Origin: a virus
Length of the DNA: 64,000 bases
IMG/VR virus record: IMGVR_UViG_3300026488_000020
Coordinates: 20,235 to 84,234 of that record
Strand: one strand, 5' to 3'
Every line of letters starts with the position of its first letter. Position 1 is the stretch's first letter. Below the pieces are notes generated by a model. That model made no database searches. It had not been told where the DNA came from and saw only the letters and a list, made by a program, of their open reading frames with translations. This document shows, piece by piece, positions 24,372 through 33,249 of this stretch. Both the position numbers and the translations under genes were made by a program.

Positions 24372-26884
24372 TGAGTTTAGATAAATTAGTATATGATGGA
24401 AATTTAGAAGATGCTTTAGATGAAGCAAATCAACTAGAGCCATTGGATACAATTAATGAATTGACCGCTAAAGAATTAGCTGAATCAATTGAGTTGGATA
24501 AACTTGACTTAACAGAAGCATACGAAAATGCTGATGAATCTCAAATTATGTTTAGTCCACAAATTGAAGTTTTTGAACCATGGGCAGCACATGTTGATGC
24601 ATCAAGAACAAACATGTCTGCAAAACAGTTGCTTCAAACAGTAACATCAGATAATAATGATTCACCATATGTTTTAAATAAAAACTATCAAGCAATGACA
24701 AATATCAATTCCCCATTCATTGAGTATGCAAAAGAAGATGGTGTAATTTTATACTCAAATTTCAACTTCTTGATAATTTATTATCTTGCATCAAACGAGT
24801 TAGAAACATTATATTGTCCAGATGTAAAAAAACTTACAAATAATACTTTAACTTTAAAGTATAAATTAGATATGCATAAGAGTAAAAAGTTTTCAAAAGG
24901 AGATATATTATTTGATTATACTGGTCAATCAATTGATGGTAATGTTCCAAAGATTGGATACAGAACTAAAATTCTATATGGTTCGTTTTATGGATATACC
25001 GCAGATGATGCATTTGTAATGTCTGAATCATATGCTGATAGAACTCGCATCGATTATAGTAAAAAGGTTTTTGTACCTGTTACTAAAGAGTTAAAATATT
25101 TAAAAAATTCTCTAGATAAATATTTATTTACTCCTGGTGAAGTATCAGATGTAAATTATTTAGAATATTTTAAAATTGATTCGTCTGATAGTATGTTATC
25201 AGAGTTTAACAATACAAGTACTAGACAATCAAAGATTTATGGTAAGTCTGTTGATTCAATTCATGGTGGAACTATCAAATCTTTAAAGGTTCATAGAATC
25301 ACAGATAAAACCTTTGATGAATTAGATGATGAGTATATATACACTGAAGGGTTAATTCGCGAGGTTCAAGAACAATATCAACGTCAGATTGAGATTAAAA
25401 AAGATTTATTTAAACATTTAAATAATGTTTTTACAGTTGAAGGTCAAGCAGTTGAGTTCACGAACAATATTTTTTCACAGTGGGAAAGTACTGATAAATT
25501 TCCGAATCTGTCATTAGAAGCGATTGCAACTGATTATAGAATTGATAAAGATAAGATTGATTATGTTGTTGAAATTGAGATATATAAATCTGAACCAACA
25601 TGTGTTGGTGATAAATTTGCAAATGTTTTTGCAGGTAAGGGTGTATGTTCGTTAATTTTGCCAGATAATATTATGCCCGCTGGTGCAGATATTATATTTA
25701 ATCCTCTTGGGTTATTTGGTCGTAATAACTGGGGGACTGTTTTTGAGATGGGAATTTCAAAAGTTATCCAAGATATTGAATCACATCTAGATGATCAATC
25801 TGCTGTTGTTTCAAGATTAGAGTTTGTGCGCCAAAATTTCTTTGAAGTATTTGATAAAGAATATTCAAAAGCAGTATTAGAATTAATATATTCATTTGAT
25901 GATCCAAAAATGTATGGTTTATTTAAAGAATCTGTTTTAAAAAATGGATTATATTTCTTCGTGGATAATTTTCCTGGTATATCATTTAAAGATTATATCG
26001 ATACTTTTATCTTAAAATATCAAGAACGTTACGATATTAATATCACAGATAAAGAACCTATTGTTTATTCTGAGGAGTTGATGCAATTTCTTAGAGATAG
26101 AGGTTTTATTCATTCAGTATGGGGTGATGATATTGTTCAAGCAGTTCAACAAGAATGTTATGTTGGATACAATTACTGGATTAAATTATTTCATACATCT
26201 TATAGTAAATACAATGCAATTTCTTTTGCAAATAGTTATTCTAAGAGTACGGGTGAACCTCCTCGGGGTAGAACTAAGGGTGGTGGCTGTCATATTAGTT
26301 GGCAATCAACTGCTGCGTTGATTGGTCATATGGAAGGCAATCCATGTTCTGTCGAATTACGAACAATTAAATCTGACGCAGTTCAAGATAAAAATAACTT
26401 TAATCGTAAGATGATCCAAAATGGTGAATATATTATGAAAGATAAATATAAGTCTCCCACAGTTAATACTTTAAATAATGGCCTTAATATGCTTTGTTTA
26501 AAATTTAGTTCTATTCATGATAATAATGATGAAGATTCATTTGATGATGATTATTCTGAAGCATTAGAAGATGAAGAAGAAGTGAAAATTGATGATTTAT
26601 TTACTGGAGGAAATAAAGATTATGAAAGGGCGGATAATCAAGATTTAGAAATTGATGAAGATGAAGATATGGTTGAATCTGTTGCAGTTGAATCTACACC
26701 TGCACATAATCCAGAGACCGGCGAAATTATAAAGGTTATAGAATATACGCCTGAAAGTGTTATAAAGGTTATAGATATAACTGATATTGGTGAGCCAATA
26801 ATTGAAGAAGAAATTGATAATTCTGATATTGAAGAGGTTTTAAATTCTGATTCTGTTCAGATCGATATAGATATAGATGATTAA
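24371..26884 (+). CDS. Phage RNA polymerase beta subunit, C-terminal half
   Basis: An 837 aa protein. WAAHVDASRTNMSAKQLLQT (71-90) matches the FLEHDDANRALMGANMQRQ segment. GYTADDAFVMSES (208-220) matches GYNFEDSIVxSE. GDKFANVFAGKGV (413-425) carries the two conserved Lys (GDKxAxRHGNKGV), and NPLGLFGRNNWGTVFEMGI matches NPLGVPSRMNIGQIxExxLG. GHISWQS..ALIGHMEGNP..LRTIKSDA is the C-terminal clamp segment. About 115 residues of acidic tail (from ~720) follow, unusual for beta. It ends at a perfect palindromic terminator. With beta-prime and the N-terminal half it completes the catalytic core. Confidence 0.93.
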   Translation: MSLDKLVYDGNLEDALDEANQLEPLDTINELTAKELAESIELDKLDLTEAYENADESQIMFSPQIEVFEPWAAHVDASRTNMSAKQLLQTVTSDNNDSPYVLNKNYQAMTNINSPFIEYAKEDGVILYSNFNFLIIYYLASNELETLYCPDVKKLTNNTLTLKYKLDMHKSKKFSKGDILFDYTGQSIDGNVPKIGYRTKILYGSFYGYTADDAFVMSESYADRTRIDYSKKVFVPVTKELKYLKNSLDKYLFTPGEVSDVNYLEYFKIDSSDSMLSEFNNTSTRQSKIYGKSVDSIHGGTIKSLKVHRITDKTFDELDDEYIYTEGLIREVQEQYQRQIEIKKDLFKHLNNVFTVEGQAVEFTNNIFSQWESTDKFPNLSLEAIATDYRIDKDKIDYVVEIEIYKSEPTCVGDKFANVFAGKGVCSLILPDNIMPAGADIIFNPLGLFGRNNWGTVFEMGISKVIQDIESHLDDQSAVVSRLEFVRQNFFEVFDKEYSKAVLELIYSFDDPKMYGLFKESVLKNGLYFFVDNFPGISFKDYIDTFILKYQERYDINITDKEPIVYSEELMQFLRDRGFIHSVWGDDIVQAVQQECYVGYNYWIKLFHTSYSKYNAISFANSYSKSTGEPPRGRTKGGGCHISWQSTAALIGHMEGNPCSVELRTIKSDAVQDKNNFNRKMIQNGEYIMKDKYKSPTVNTLNNGLNMLCLKFSSIHDNNDEDSFDDDYSEALEDEEEVKIDDLFTGGNKDYERADNQDLEIDEDEDMVESVAVESTPAHNPETGEIIKVIEYTPESVIKVIDITDIGEPIIEEEIDNSDIEEVLNSDSVQIDIDIDD

Positions 26885-26912
26885 ACGCATATTACTATAG
26901 TAATATGCGTTT
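26883..26912 (+). terminator. 30-base perfect palindrome after beta C-terminal gene
   Basis: The arms AAACGCATATTACTA and TAGTAATATGCGTTT are perfectly complementary without a separate loop. The left end overlaps the stop codon. A- and T-rich ends flank it, as in the 2068 palindrome, though the stem sequence is different. It likely terminates the RNA polymerase block. Confidence 0.75.
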
Positions 26913-26941
26913 AAAATAAAATTAACATATAAAGGGTCGCA

Positions 26942-27391
26942 ATGAGAAAATATGATGATATTGAGCGAGATATGTTGTCAAATTATATTTTAGATGTTGT
27001 TCGAAATTTAATTGAAAACAAGATTCCATTTACATTGGCAATTGATAATTGGAATAATTGGTCAGCTGAGTTTCCTGCAAATTTAAAAGATAAAGATCGA
27101 TTTATGATAAACATTAAAGAACAAGCATTGGATGATTCGTATGCAGATAAAGATGTTGTTGATATTGTGATTGATATTCAAGGAATTGAGTATCAAAAAC
27201 GATTAGATATCAGCGACATACATGCAGTTTCATTTGATACTGGTTTACCACCTTTTATTGTAAAGCAGTATAAAGATAAACCTCCTGCACCCACTCCTAA
27301 AAAAACATTATCTAGGGATGTTGAAGATAAAGAAGGTTTAGAACATTCTTTAAAAATGTGGAAATTACATAATAAGGAGATGTTTCAATGA
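26942..27391 (+). CDS. Hypothetical protein, 149 aa
   Basis: First gene after the terminator, with AAAGGG upstream. Mixed composition, with a Pro-rich stretch (YKDKPPAPTPKKTLSRD). It overlaps the topoisomerase large subunit in an ATGA junction. No family recognised. Confidence 0.6.
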   Translation: MRKYDDIERDMLSNYILDVVRNLIENKIPFTLAIDNWNNWSAEFPANLKDKDRFMINIKEQALDDSYADKDVVDIVIDIQGIEYQKRLDISDIHAVSFDTGLPPFIVKQYKDKPPAPTPKKTLSRDVEDKEGLEHSLKMWKLHNKEMFQ

Positions 27392-29268
27392 GACATGCAA
27401 TTAAAGATGATAGATGGCACGTTCTGAATAGAACTGGAATGTATCTTGGCTCAACTGTTCAAACAGATTGTGAAGAATATTTAATTATAAATAACGAGTT
27501 TAAATTATTTAAGACTAAGTATGTGCCTGCTCTTGTAAAAATGGTAAATGAAATTATTGATAATTCTGTTGATATTTTAAAAGATTACAAATCAGGTAAA
27601 ATTGATGTTGTAATGAATGTTGAAAAGAATCAAGTTATGGTAACAGATAATGGGAAAGGTATTCCTATTAAAGAAATTGAGAATCTTGATGGTTCGCATA
27701 TTCTAGTACCAAAGGCTTGTTGGTCGATTGCAAAATCAGGTTCAAATTTTAATGATGATGAAGAAGATGCAAGTACAATTGGAACCAATGGTGTTGGATC
27801 ATTTTGTACTAATGTATTATCTTCAAAGTTTGTTGGTATCACAGATGATGGAGAAAAAAAATATTCAGGTACATGGGGATCAAATTGTGATCCGAGTTCA
27901 TATAATGAGACAATAAAAGAGAGTTCTGGTAAGAAAGGTACTTCAGTATACTTTGAACCGGATTTAGGTAGATTAGGTATTGAATCATTTAATGATGACA
28001 CAATGTTAATTATTAAGCAACGGTTGATAAACTTAACGATCGCTTATCCAACTATTAAGTTTACATTTAATGGTGAAAAAATCCAATATACTCAAAAGCA
28101 ATTTATGGAATTGTTGGGTACAAATGGGAATATCTTTTCAGATAAAACTGGTAAATATTCTTACGCTGTGTTTCCAAGTGTCTCAGGAGATTTTGAAACA
28201 TTTTCGATTGTAAATGGTTTGAACATTAAATCAGGTACACATATTGATTACTTATTAAAATATATTACATCAACAATTAAAGAAAAACTTCCTAAAAAGT
28301 TTGATAAGATTACAGTTGGTGATATCAAAAATAAACTAAAGATTGTTTTTATTGGTAAAGATTTTCCTAAGATACAATGGAGTGGTCAAACTAAAGAGGT
28401 TGTTGGTAATTCTAATAAAGATATTAGAAGTTATCTTGGAGAAGATTGGAAAAAACTATTAATAGATATTTCAAAAAATAAAGAAATCATTGCTCCAATT
28501 ACATTTTTACATGAAGCTAAGCTTGATGCTGAAGAACGTAAAAAGGCAGCTGAAGTTGATAAAGAGTTAAAGAAAACTAAGGTAATGAAGCTTCGACACG
28601 CATCAAAAGAGAAAGTCTTTTTAATGTTAACAGAAGGTGATTCAGCACTTAAAGGAATTATTAAGGCTCTAGGCAGACTTTTAAATGGTTACTTACCACT
28701 TCGTGGAGTTGTAGCAAATCCATACACAAACAATATTCAAAAGATTGTTAAGAATGCTGAGTATAAAGATATTATGAATACTCTAGGATTAAAATTCTCA
28801 GAAGTTAATACATGTTTAAATATGAATTATAAGTATGTTGTTTTAACTACAGATGCTGATGTTGATGGTGCACACATTCAAGGATTATTATTAGGATTCT
28901 TTTATAAATTTTGCCCTGATATATTTGAGCATAAACGTATTCTTATTTTAAGAACGCCAATTAAAGTTGCAAAAGATAAAAAAGAAAATATGGTTGCAGC
29001 ATTTATTACTGAGCAAGAATATGTTGATTTTATGAAAGTGAAATCAAATTCAAAATATACGATTGAGTATAAAAAAGGGTTGGGTTCTCTTAATCCAAAA
29101 GAATATGAACAGTTTTTTAAATTGAGACCATTTGAGGAATGTTTAGTACAACTTGATTATACTGAACATGATTTACAGCAAATGGTTAAATGGTTAGAAG
29201 ATGATGCAGATTTTAGAAAAACTAAGATACAAGAACGCATCAAAGATTTTGATGTTGATTCAATATGA
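27388..29268 (+). CDS. DNA topoisomerase II large subunit (T4 gp39-like)
   Basis: A 626 aa type II topoisomerase ATPase/TOPRIM subunit. The GHKL ATP fold shows VNEIIDNSVD, VTDNGKGIP and GTNGVGSFCTN (ATP lid). The transducer Lys region follows. The TOPRIM part has LTEGDSALKGI (EGDSA) and TTDADVDGAHIQGLL (DxDxDG). It resembles T4 gp39 fused with gp60, in one uninterrupted chain. It pairs with the cleavage subunit at 31465. It relaxes or manages supercoils during phage replication. Confidence 0.95.
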   Translation: MRHAIKDDRWHVLNRTGMYLGSTVQTDCEEYLIINNEFKLFKTKYVPALVKMVNEIIDNSVDILKDYKSGKIDVVMNVEKNQVMVTDNGKGIPIKEIENLDGSHILVPKACWSIAKSGSNFNDDEEDASTIGTNGVGSFCTNVLSSKFVGITDDGEKKYSGTWGSNCDPSSYNETIKESSGKKGTSVYFEPDLGRLGIESFNDDTMLIIKQRLINLTIAYPTIKFTFNGEKIQYTQKQFMELLGTNGNIFSDKTGKYSYAVFPSVSGDFETFSIVNGLNIKSGTHIDYLLKYITSTIKEKLPKKFDKITVGDIKNKLKIVFIGKDFPKIQWSGQTKEVVGNSNKDIRSYLGEDWKKLLIDISKNKEIIAPITFLHEAKLDAEERKKAAEVDKELKKTKVMKLRHASKEKVFLMLTEGDSALKGIIKALGRLLNGYLPLRGVVANPYTNNIQKIVKNAEYKDIMNTLGLKFSEVNTCLNMNYKYVVLTTDADVDGAHIQGLLLGFFYKFCPDIFEHKRILILRTPIKVAKDKKENMVAAFITEQEYVDFMKVKSNSKYTIEYKKGLGSLNPKEYEQFFKLRPFEECLVQLDYTEHDLQQMVKWLEDDADFRKTKIQERIKDFDVDSI

Positions 29269-29384
29269 TTGAAATATCGTATGCTGATGCTGGAATATAT
29301 ACGTTTTTAGTTTTTGTTGCTGGTATTGTGTATGAACACATTGCTAGCAAATTCAATTACAAAACCGGTAAATATGAAGGTTAA
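29265..29384 (+). CDS. Small membrane protein, 39 aa
   Basis: Starts in an ATGA overlap with the topoisomerase gene. It has one hydrophobic span (IYTFLVFVAGIVYEHIA) and a polar tail. A second open segment continues in the same frame after its TAA (29385-29510), so the gene may once have been longer. Confidence 0.45.
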   Translation: MIEISYADAGIYTFLVFVAGIVYEHIASKFNYKTGKYEG

Positions 29385-29510
29385 TTTAAAATAAACACTA
29401 AATGCTATGCAATAGCAAACTCAAATTATGGAAACGTATTCGGACATAACACAAGTACTCGCGAAGGTAGAGCTGCTTCTAGAGCCGCAAATTTTGATCA
29501 ATCGTTTTAA
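29385..29510 (+). pseudogene. In-frame open segment after a stop codon (possible gene remnant)
   Basis: After the TAA at 29382-29384 the same frame stays open for 41 codons (FKINTKCYAIANSNYGNVFG, then HNTSTREGRAASRAANFDQS) with no start codon, then TAA. The composition is protein-like (Ala, Ser, Asn, Gly, Arg), unlike random AT-rich sequence. It may be the tail of an ancestral longer protein cut off by a stop mutation, or a readthrough product. A degraded copy of the palindromic terminator follows (29509 on), whose right arm now forms the ribosome-binding site of the next gene. Confidence 0.35.
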
Positions 29511-29537
29511 ACGATCTTTATCGATAAGGATAGAAAA

Positions 29538-30077
29538 ATGAAAATAGTAGAAATACTTGAAGATTTATATAATATACATGGCAGATTATTAAATGATTAT
29601 GCATGGCTAACCGCTGAGAAAATAGAAACATATAAATATGCATCAAAAGGTGATTATTTTATATATGATGAGGTTAATGAGTGTTATGTTAATCATAACT
29701 CTTCAATTCCAAAACATGTAATTGAAGAAGCAAAACACAAAGTTTCTAATATTTTAGAATTACTCTATCAGATGGAAGATGTTGCAAAAAATAGATACGA
29801 TATATCATGTCTTAGAGGAGAGCCTCTAAGACACTTTATAGAATTAGATGTTGATAATCTGATTATTGGTGAAATAGATACAATGTCTGGTGATGGTGAA
29901 GTAGGTGTAACATTAGAATTAAATTCAAACATCTTTAACTTTTGGTGGGTAGGAGCAGAGCCTCTAGGACACTTTCAATATTTTAATGATTCTGAAGATG
30001 CAAGAGATGAAGCTAAAATGTTTATATTAGATGCGCGAATAGATTTGATACAAAATTTAATTGAAAGAAGTGTTTAA
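29538..30077 (+). CDS. Hypothetical protein, 179 aa
   Basis: AAGGATAG precedes the ATG, within a degenerate terminator palindrome. Acidic and helical with a central beta segment (DGEVGVTLELNSNIFNFWWVG). Not recognised; first of four small genes between the topoisomerase subunits. Confidence 0.6.
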   Translation: MKIVEILEDLYNIHGRLLNDYAWLTAEKIETYKYASKGDYFIYDEVNECYVNHNSSIPKHVIEEAKHKVSNILELLYQMEDVAKNRYDISCLRGEPLRHFIELDVDNLIIGEIDTMSGDGEVGVTLELNSNIFNFWWVGAEPLGHFQYFNDSEDARDEAKMFILDARIDLIQNLIERSV

Positions 30078-30473
30078 ATGACAATAATTAGAAATGAGTA
30101 TGGTAATTCAATGTTTATTGCTATACGATTAAAAAAGGGTGATGTTACTGATAAAATGTTTAAATACATTTTGAACTGTTCACAATCAGATATTGATGAA
30201 CTCAAAGAAGGTCATCAATATGATGGATATATTGATTATCTTAATATGCAGGATGAAGTGGATAGTGATATTCGAGGTGATCATATTCTACAATTTATCT
30301 GGCCAGAAGATGATGATGACTCTTTATTTATAGGTGTTCCTATAAGTTTTGAATCTCTTGAACCATTTAGTATCAACTTTATTGATGTTGATGTTCAAAA
30401 AATTGTTAACTTTAAAATGAGATTTAAACTAGATTTAGGTATCAAAAACTATATTACATGTCCAGGAGAATAA
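30078..30473 (+). CDS. Hypothetical protein, 131 aa
   Basis: Starts directly after the previous stop codon. Acidic with alternating beta and helix; DEVDSDIRGDHILQFIWPED is distinctive. No family recognised. Confidence 0.6.
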   Translation: MTIIRNEYGNSMFIAIRLKKGDVTDKMFKYILNCSQSDIDELKEGHQYDGYIDYLNMQDEVDSDIRGDHILQFIWPEDDDDSLFIGVPISFESLEPFSINFIDVDVQKIVNFKMRFKLDLGIKNYITCPGE

Positions 30474-30734
30474 ATGGAAAAAATGAATGTTGAGTGGAGA
30501 GAAACGGCAAGTGCAAGTGCGATTGCAAAAATTCTAGGAATTGATTTTAGCAAACATAAAGAGTTTAAAACTCTTTTAGAAGGTTCTGGTCTGGAAACCA
30601 CAGATGAGGAATATGTTGTAAAAAATAGAACAGTACAATATAAAGCATATAATATTATTGATACAATTTATTTTTGTAAAGATGCATTAGTTCGTGAAAA
30701 TGAAAAAACAGTTACTATTGAGATCGAGGAGTAA
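30474..30734 (+). CDS. Hypothetical protein, 86 aa
   Basis: AGGAGAATAA precedes the ATG, directly after the previous stop codon. The first half (ASASAIAKILGIDFSKHKEF) could form a small helix-turn-helix, but this is not certain. Not recognised. Confidence 0.6.
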   Translation: MEKMNVEWRETASASAIAKILGIDFSKHKEFKTLLEGSGLETTDEEYVVKNRTVQYKAYNIIDTIYFCKDALVRENEKTVTIEIEE

Positions 30735-30736
30735 TT

Positions 30737-31456
30737 ATGTTAGAATATTTTAGAGTTCAAAAAGATAAATTAAAAGATGCTAGACATATATTACCATTAT
30801 GGAATTATTTAGAACCAACATTAGAAGTATCTTCTAATGTATCTGAAAATAATGATTATGAAATTGAAAAGGTATCTTCAAAAACGTTACAAATTGTTTT
30901 AAATTCACATATTACTGGAGAATTATATTTAAGAACTTTTGGAGATACTAAATACATTGTGTGTCAATTTGGTGATGAAGAGATTTGGTTTGATGTTGAT
31001 ACATTAGAAACACGTGCACCAAGTTCTTGGAAATATGGTGAAGATTTTTATATTAGAAAGAAGAAGCCTAAAACATCGATTAGAAATTGTTTATCACATG
31101 AAGAAGCAGTTTTATTATACAACCAGGGTGTTGCATTATACAATGCTATATCAAAAGATTATGCATTTAAATATGCAAACAAACATTATGTTTCAAAAGA
31201 TATTGCTAGGAACAATCAACACACTTTTAAGAAACAGATTTGGAAGATTAGTAGATTAACTGTTCAAGATAACCTGATTGAGTTATTAGAGAAATCTAAG
31301 AAAGTTATATTAACACAATCTAATCATAATGTTGGAATTGTTGGTAAATTTACAAAACATGTAAATGGTCAAAAATCTTTAAAAAATCAAATTAAGGGTG
31401 AGTTCAAATTAGTAAAACATTTTATACATAATGTTTTACACCATTTTAAAAAATAG
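30737..31456 (+). CDS. Hypothetical protein, 239 aa
   Basis: GGAGTAATT precedes the ATG. Mixed fold with a basic C-terminus (NGQKSLKNQIKGEFKLVKHF). It sits directly before the topoisomerase cleavage subunit and could be nucleic-acid binding, but no motif is visible. Confidence 0.6.
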   Translation: MLEYFRVQKDKLKDARHILPLWNYLEPTLEVSSNVSENNDYEIEKVSSKTLQIVLNSHITGELYLRTFGDTKYIVCQFGDEEIWFDVDTLETRAPSSWKYGEDFYIRKKKPKTSIRNCLSHEEAVLLYNQGVALYNAISKDYAFKYANKHYVSKDIARNNQHTFKKQIWKISRLTVQDNLIELLEKSKKVILTQSNHNVGIVGKFTKHVNGQKSLKNQIKGEFKLVKHFIHNVLHHFKK

Positions 31457-31464
31457 GAGCATTA

Positions 31465-32883
31465 ATGGCAAACTTAAAAGAATTGAATAGAGTATTCTCT
31501 GAGATTAATCTTGGAGATTTTTATGATACAGATTATTGTGATTATGCAATTTATAGAGCACTGCAACGTATTCCAAGTTTAATTGATGGTTTTGCTCAGA
31601 CGCAGCGTAAAGTTGTATACACAATGATTGATCAAAATATTGATAAAAAGACGAAAGTATCCGATTTAGCCGCAGTTGTATCATTAGCTACAAAGTATCA
31701 TCATGGTTCTTTATCTATTGAAACAACAATTACAAATTTAGTTCCTCAATGGAATAATCAAGTGCCTCTTCTTAGAGAGGATGGTACATATGGTTCAAGA
31801 TCAGAAAGAGAAGCTTCAGCTTCTAGATATATCGAATCGAGATTGTATAAATATTCAAAAGTTATTTTTAATAAGATAGATAATGAATTATTTGTGAAGA
31901 AACAGATTGTTGAAGGTAAGCAGATTGAGCCAGCGAATATGTTGCCAATTGTACCTTTACTCTTGATTAATGGTCAAAGTCAAATTGGTGTTGGATATTC
32001 ATCGGATGTTCTACCTCGAGATATAAAAGTTATTTTAAAATTGATGCGAGAAGTTTTAACAGGTAAGCGTAAAGAGATACCAACTGAGATACCACCAGCT
32101 GCTCCGTTATTTAAAGGCTCCATTATAAAAAATGATAAGAGTGGTTGGGATTTTTATGGAATCGTTGAAGAGTTGAAAAAAGGCGAAATTCATATAACTG
32201 AAGTTCCTCCTAGATATACTCGAGAATCATATATGAATGTTTTAGAAGTTTTAAAAGATGCTGGTAAAATAAAATCGTATAATGAAAATATTGTCGGAGA
32301 TGAATTTGATATAGTTGTAAAATTTGGGTCATTGGCTACTTTAAACGATGCTATTAAACTTGATTCAAAAACTGACCAAAATGTTAGAAATTTAAAGATT
32401 ATTCAATTTTTAAAACTAACTGGTACAAAGTCGGAAAACTTAACAGTTGTTAACACTAAAGATGAGATAGTAAGATATAACAATGTTGCTGAAATATTGT
32501 TTGAATATATTATTTACATGCTTGGTGTTTACAAGAAGCGTAAAGCATATTTGCTTGAGAAGATGCGTAAAGATACTATCATGAATAATGAAAAGATTAG
32601 ATTTATTCAAATGGTAAATAATGATATAATTCTTTTAAAAAATAGAAAGCGTAAAGTTATTGATGATGATCTAGTTTTAAAAAACTTTGAGAAATTTGAT
32701 AATTGTTATGATTATTTATTGAATATGCGTCTAGCGAGTTTAACTTCTGAAAAGATTGATGAATTAGAAAGTGTTATTAAAGAGGATGCTGCATCTATTA
32801 TTAAATTAGAAGAAACAACTGCTGCAAAAATATGGTTAGAAGATTTAGATCAATTTGAGAAATTTCTCAAAAAAGGAGAGTAA
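31465..32883 (+). CDS. DNA topoisomerase II medium (cleavage) subunit (T4 gp52-like)
   Basis: A 472 aa protein homologous to T4 gp52, GyrA and ParC. The N-terminal breakage/reunion region shows YAIYRALQRIPSLIDGFAQTQRKV, then LATKYHHGSLSIETTI (winged-helix region) and ASASRYIESRL with catalytic Tyr122. The C-terminal half is coiled-coil. T4 gp52 is about 442 aa, with Tyr116. AGGAGC precedes the ATG. It forms the heterotetramer with the subunit at 27388, from which it is separated by five small genes. Confidence 0.93.
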   Translation: MANLKELNRVFSEINLGDFYDTDYCDYAIYRALQRIPSLIDGFAQTQRKVVYTMIDQNIDKKTKVSDLAAVVSLATKYHHGSLSIETTITNLVPQWNNQVPLLREDGTYGSRSEREASASRYIESRLYKYSKVIFNKIDNELFVKKQIVEGKQIEPANMLPIVPLLLINGQSQIGVGYSSDVLPRDIKVILKLMREVLTGKRKEIPTEIPPAAPLFKGSIIKNDKSGWDFYGIVEELKKGEIHITEVPPRYTRESYMNVLEVLKDAGKIKSYNENIVGDEFDIVVKFGSLATLNDAIKLDSKTDQNVRNLKIIQFLKLTGTKSENLTVVNTKDEIVRYNNVAEILFEYIIYMLGVYKKRKAYLLEKMRKDTIMNNEKIRFIQMVNNDIILLKNRKRKVIDDDLVLKNFEKFDNCYDYLLNMRLASLTSEKIDELESVIKEDAASIIKLEETTAAKIWLEDLDQFEKFLKKGE

Positions 32884-33249
32884 ATGAAAATAACTCTCCC
32901 ATCAAAAGATACTGATCATTACGAAATCATGAATTATAAAATCAATTTTAACATTGATCTAAAATCAATTAAAGTTGATAACGATATTTTTGAGGATATG
33001 CAACGATACACGCTACCAATATTAGATAAACATTTATCTAAAGTTTTTAAATTATATGGTGATGTTATGCGCAAAGATACAAAAAGACTTAGATTTAAAT
33101 ATGTTATTGAAAAACTTGATAATCCTGAAAAAGTTATTGATGATTTAAATGATAAATTAAAGCATATTTTTAATGTTGCGAGTATAACATATTTAAAAAA
33201 AGGGACTGATTATATGATTATCATATGGATTGGTCAAAAGGAGAATTAA
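32884..33249 (+). CDS. Hypothetical protein, 121 aa
   Basis: Begins directly after the gp52-like stop codon, with AAAGGAG upstream. Compact alpha/beta sequence (MKITLPSKDTDHYEIMNYKI...). Overlaps the RNA ligase start by one base. No family recognised. Confidence 0.6.
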   Translation: MKITLPSKDTDHYEIMNYKINFNIDLKSIKVDNDIFEDMQRYTLPILDKHLSKVFKLYGDVMRKDTKRLRFKYVIEKLDNPEKVIDDLNDKLKHIFNVASITYLKKGTDYMIIIWIGQKEN

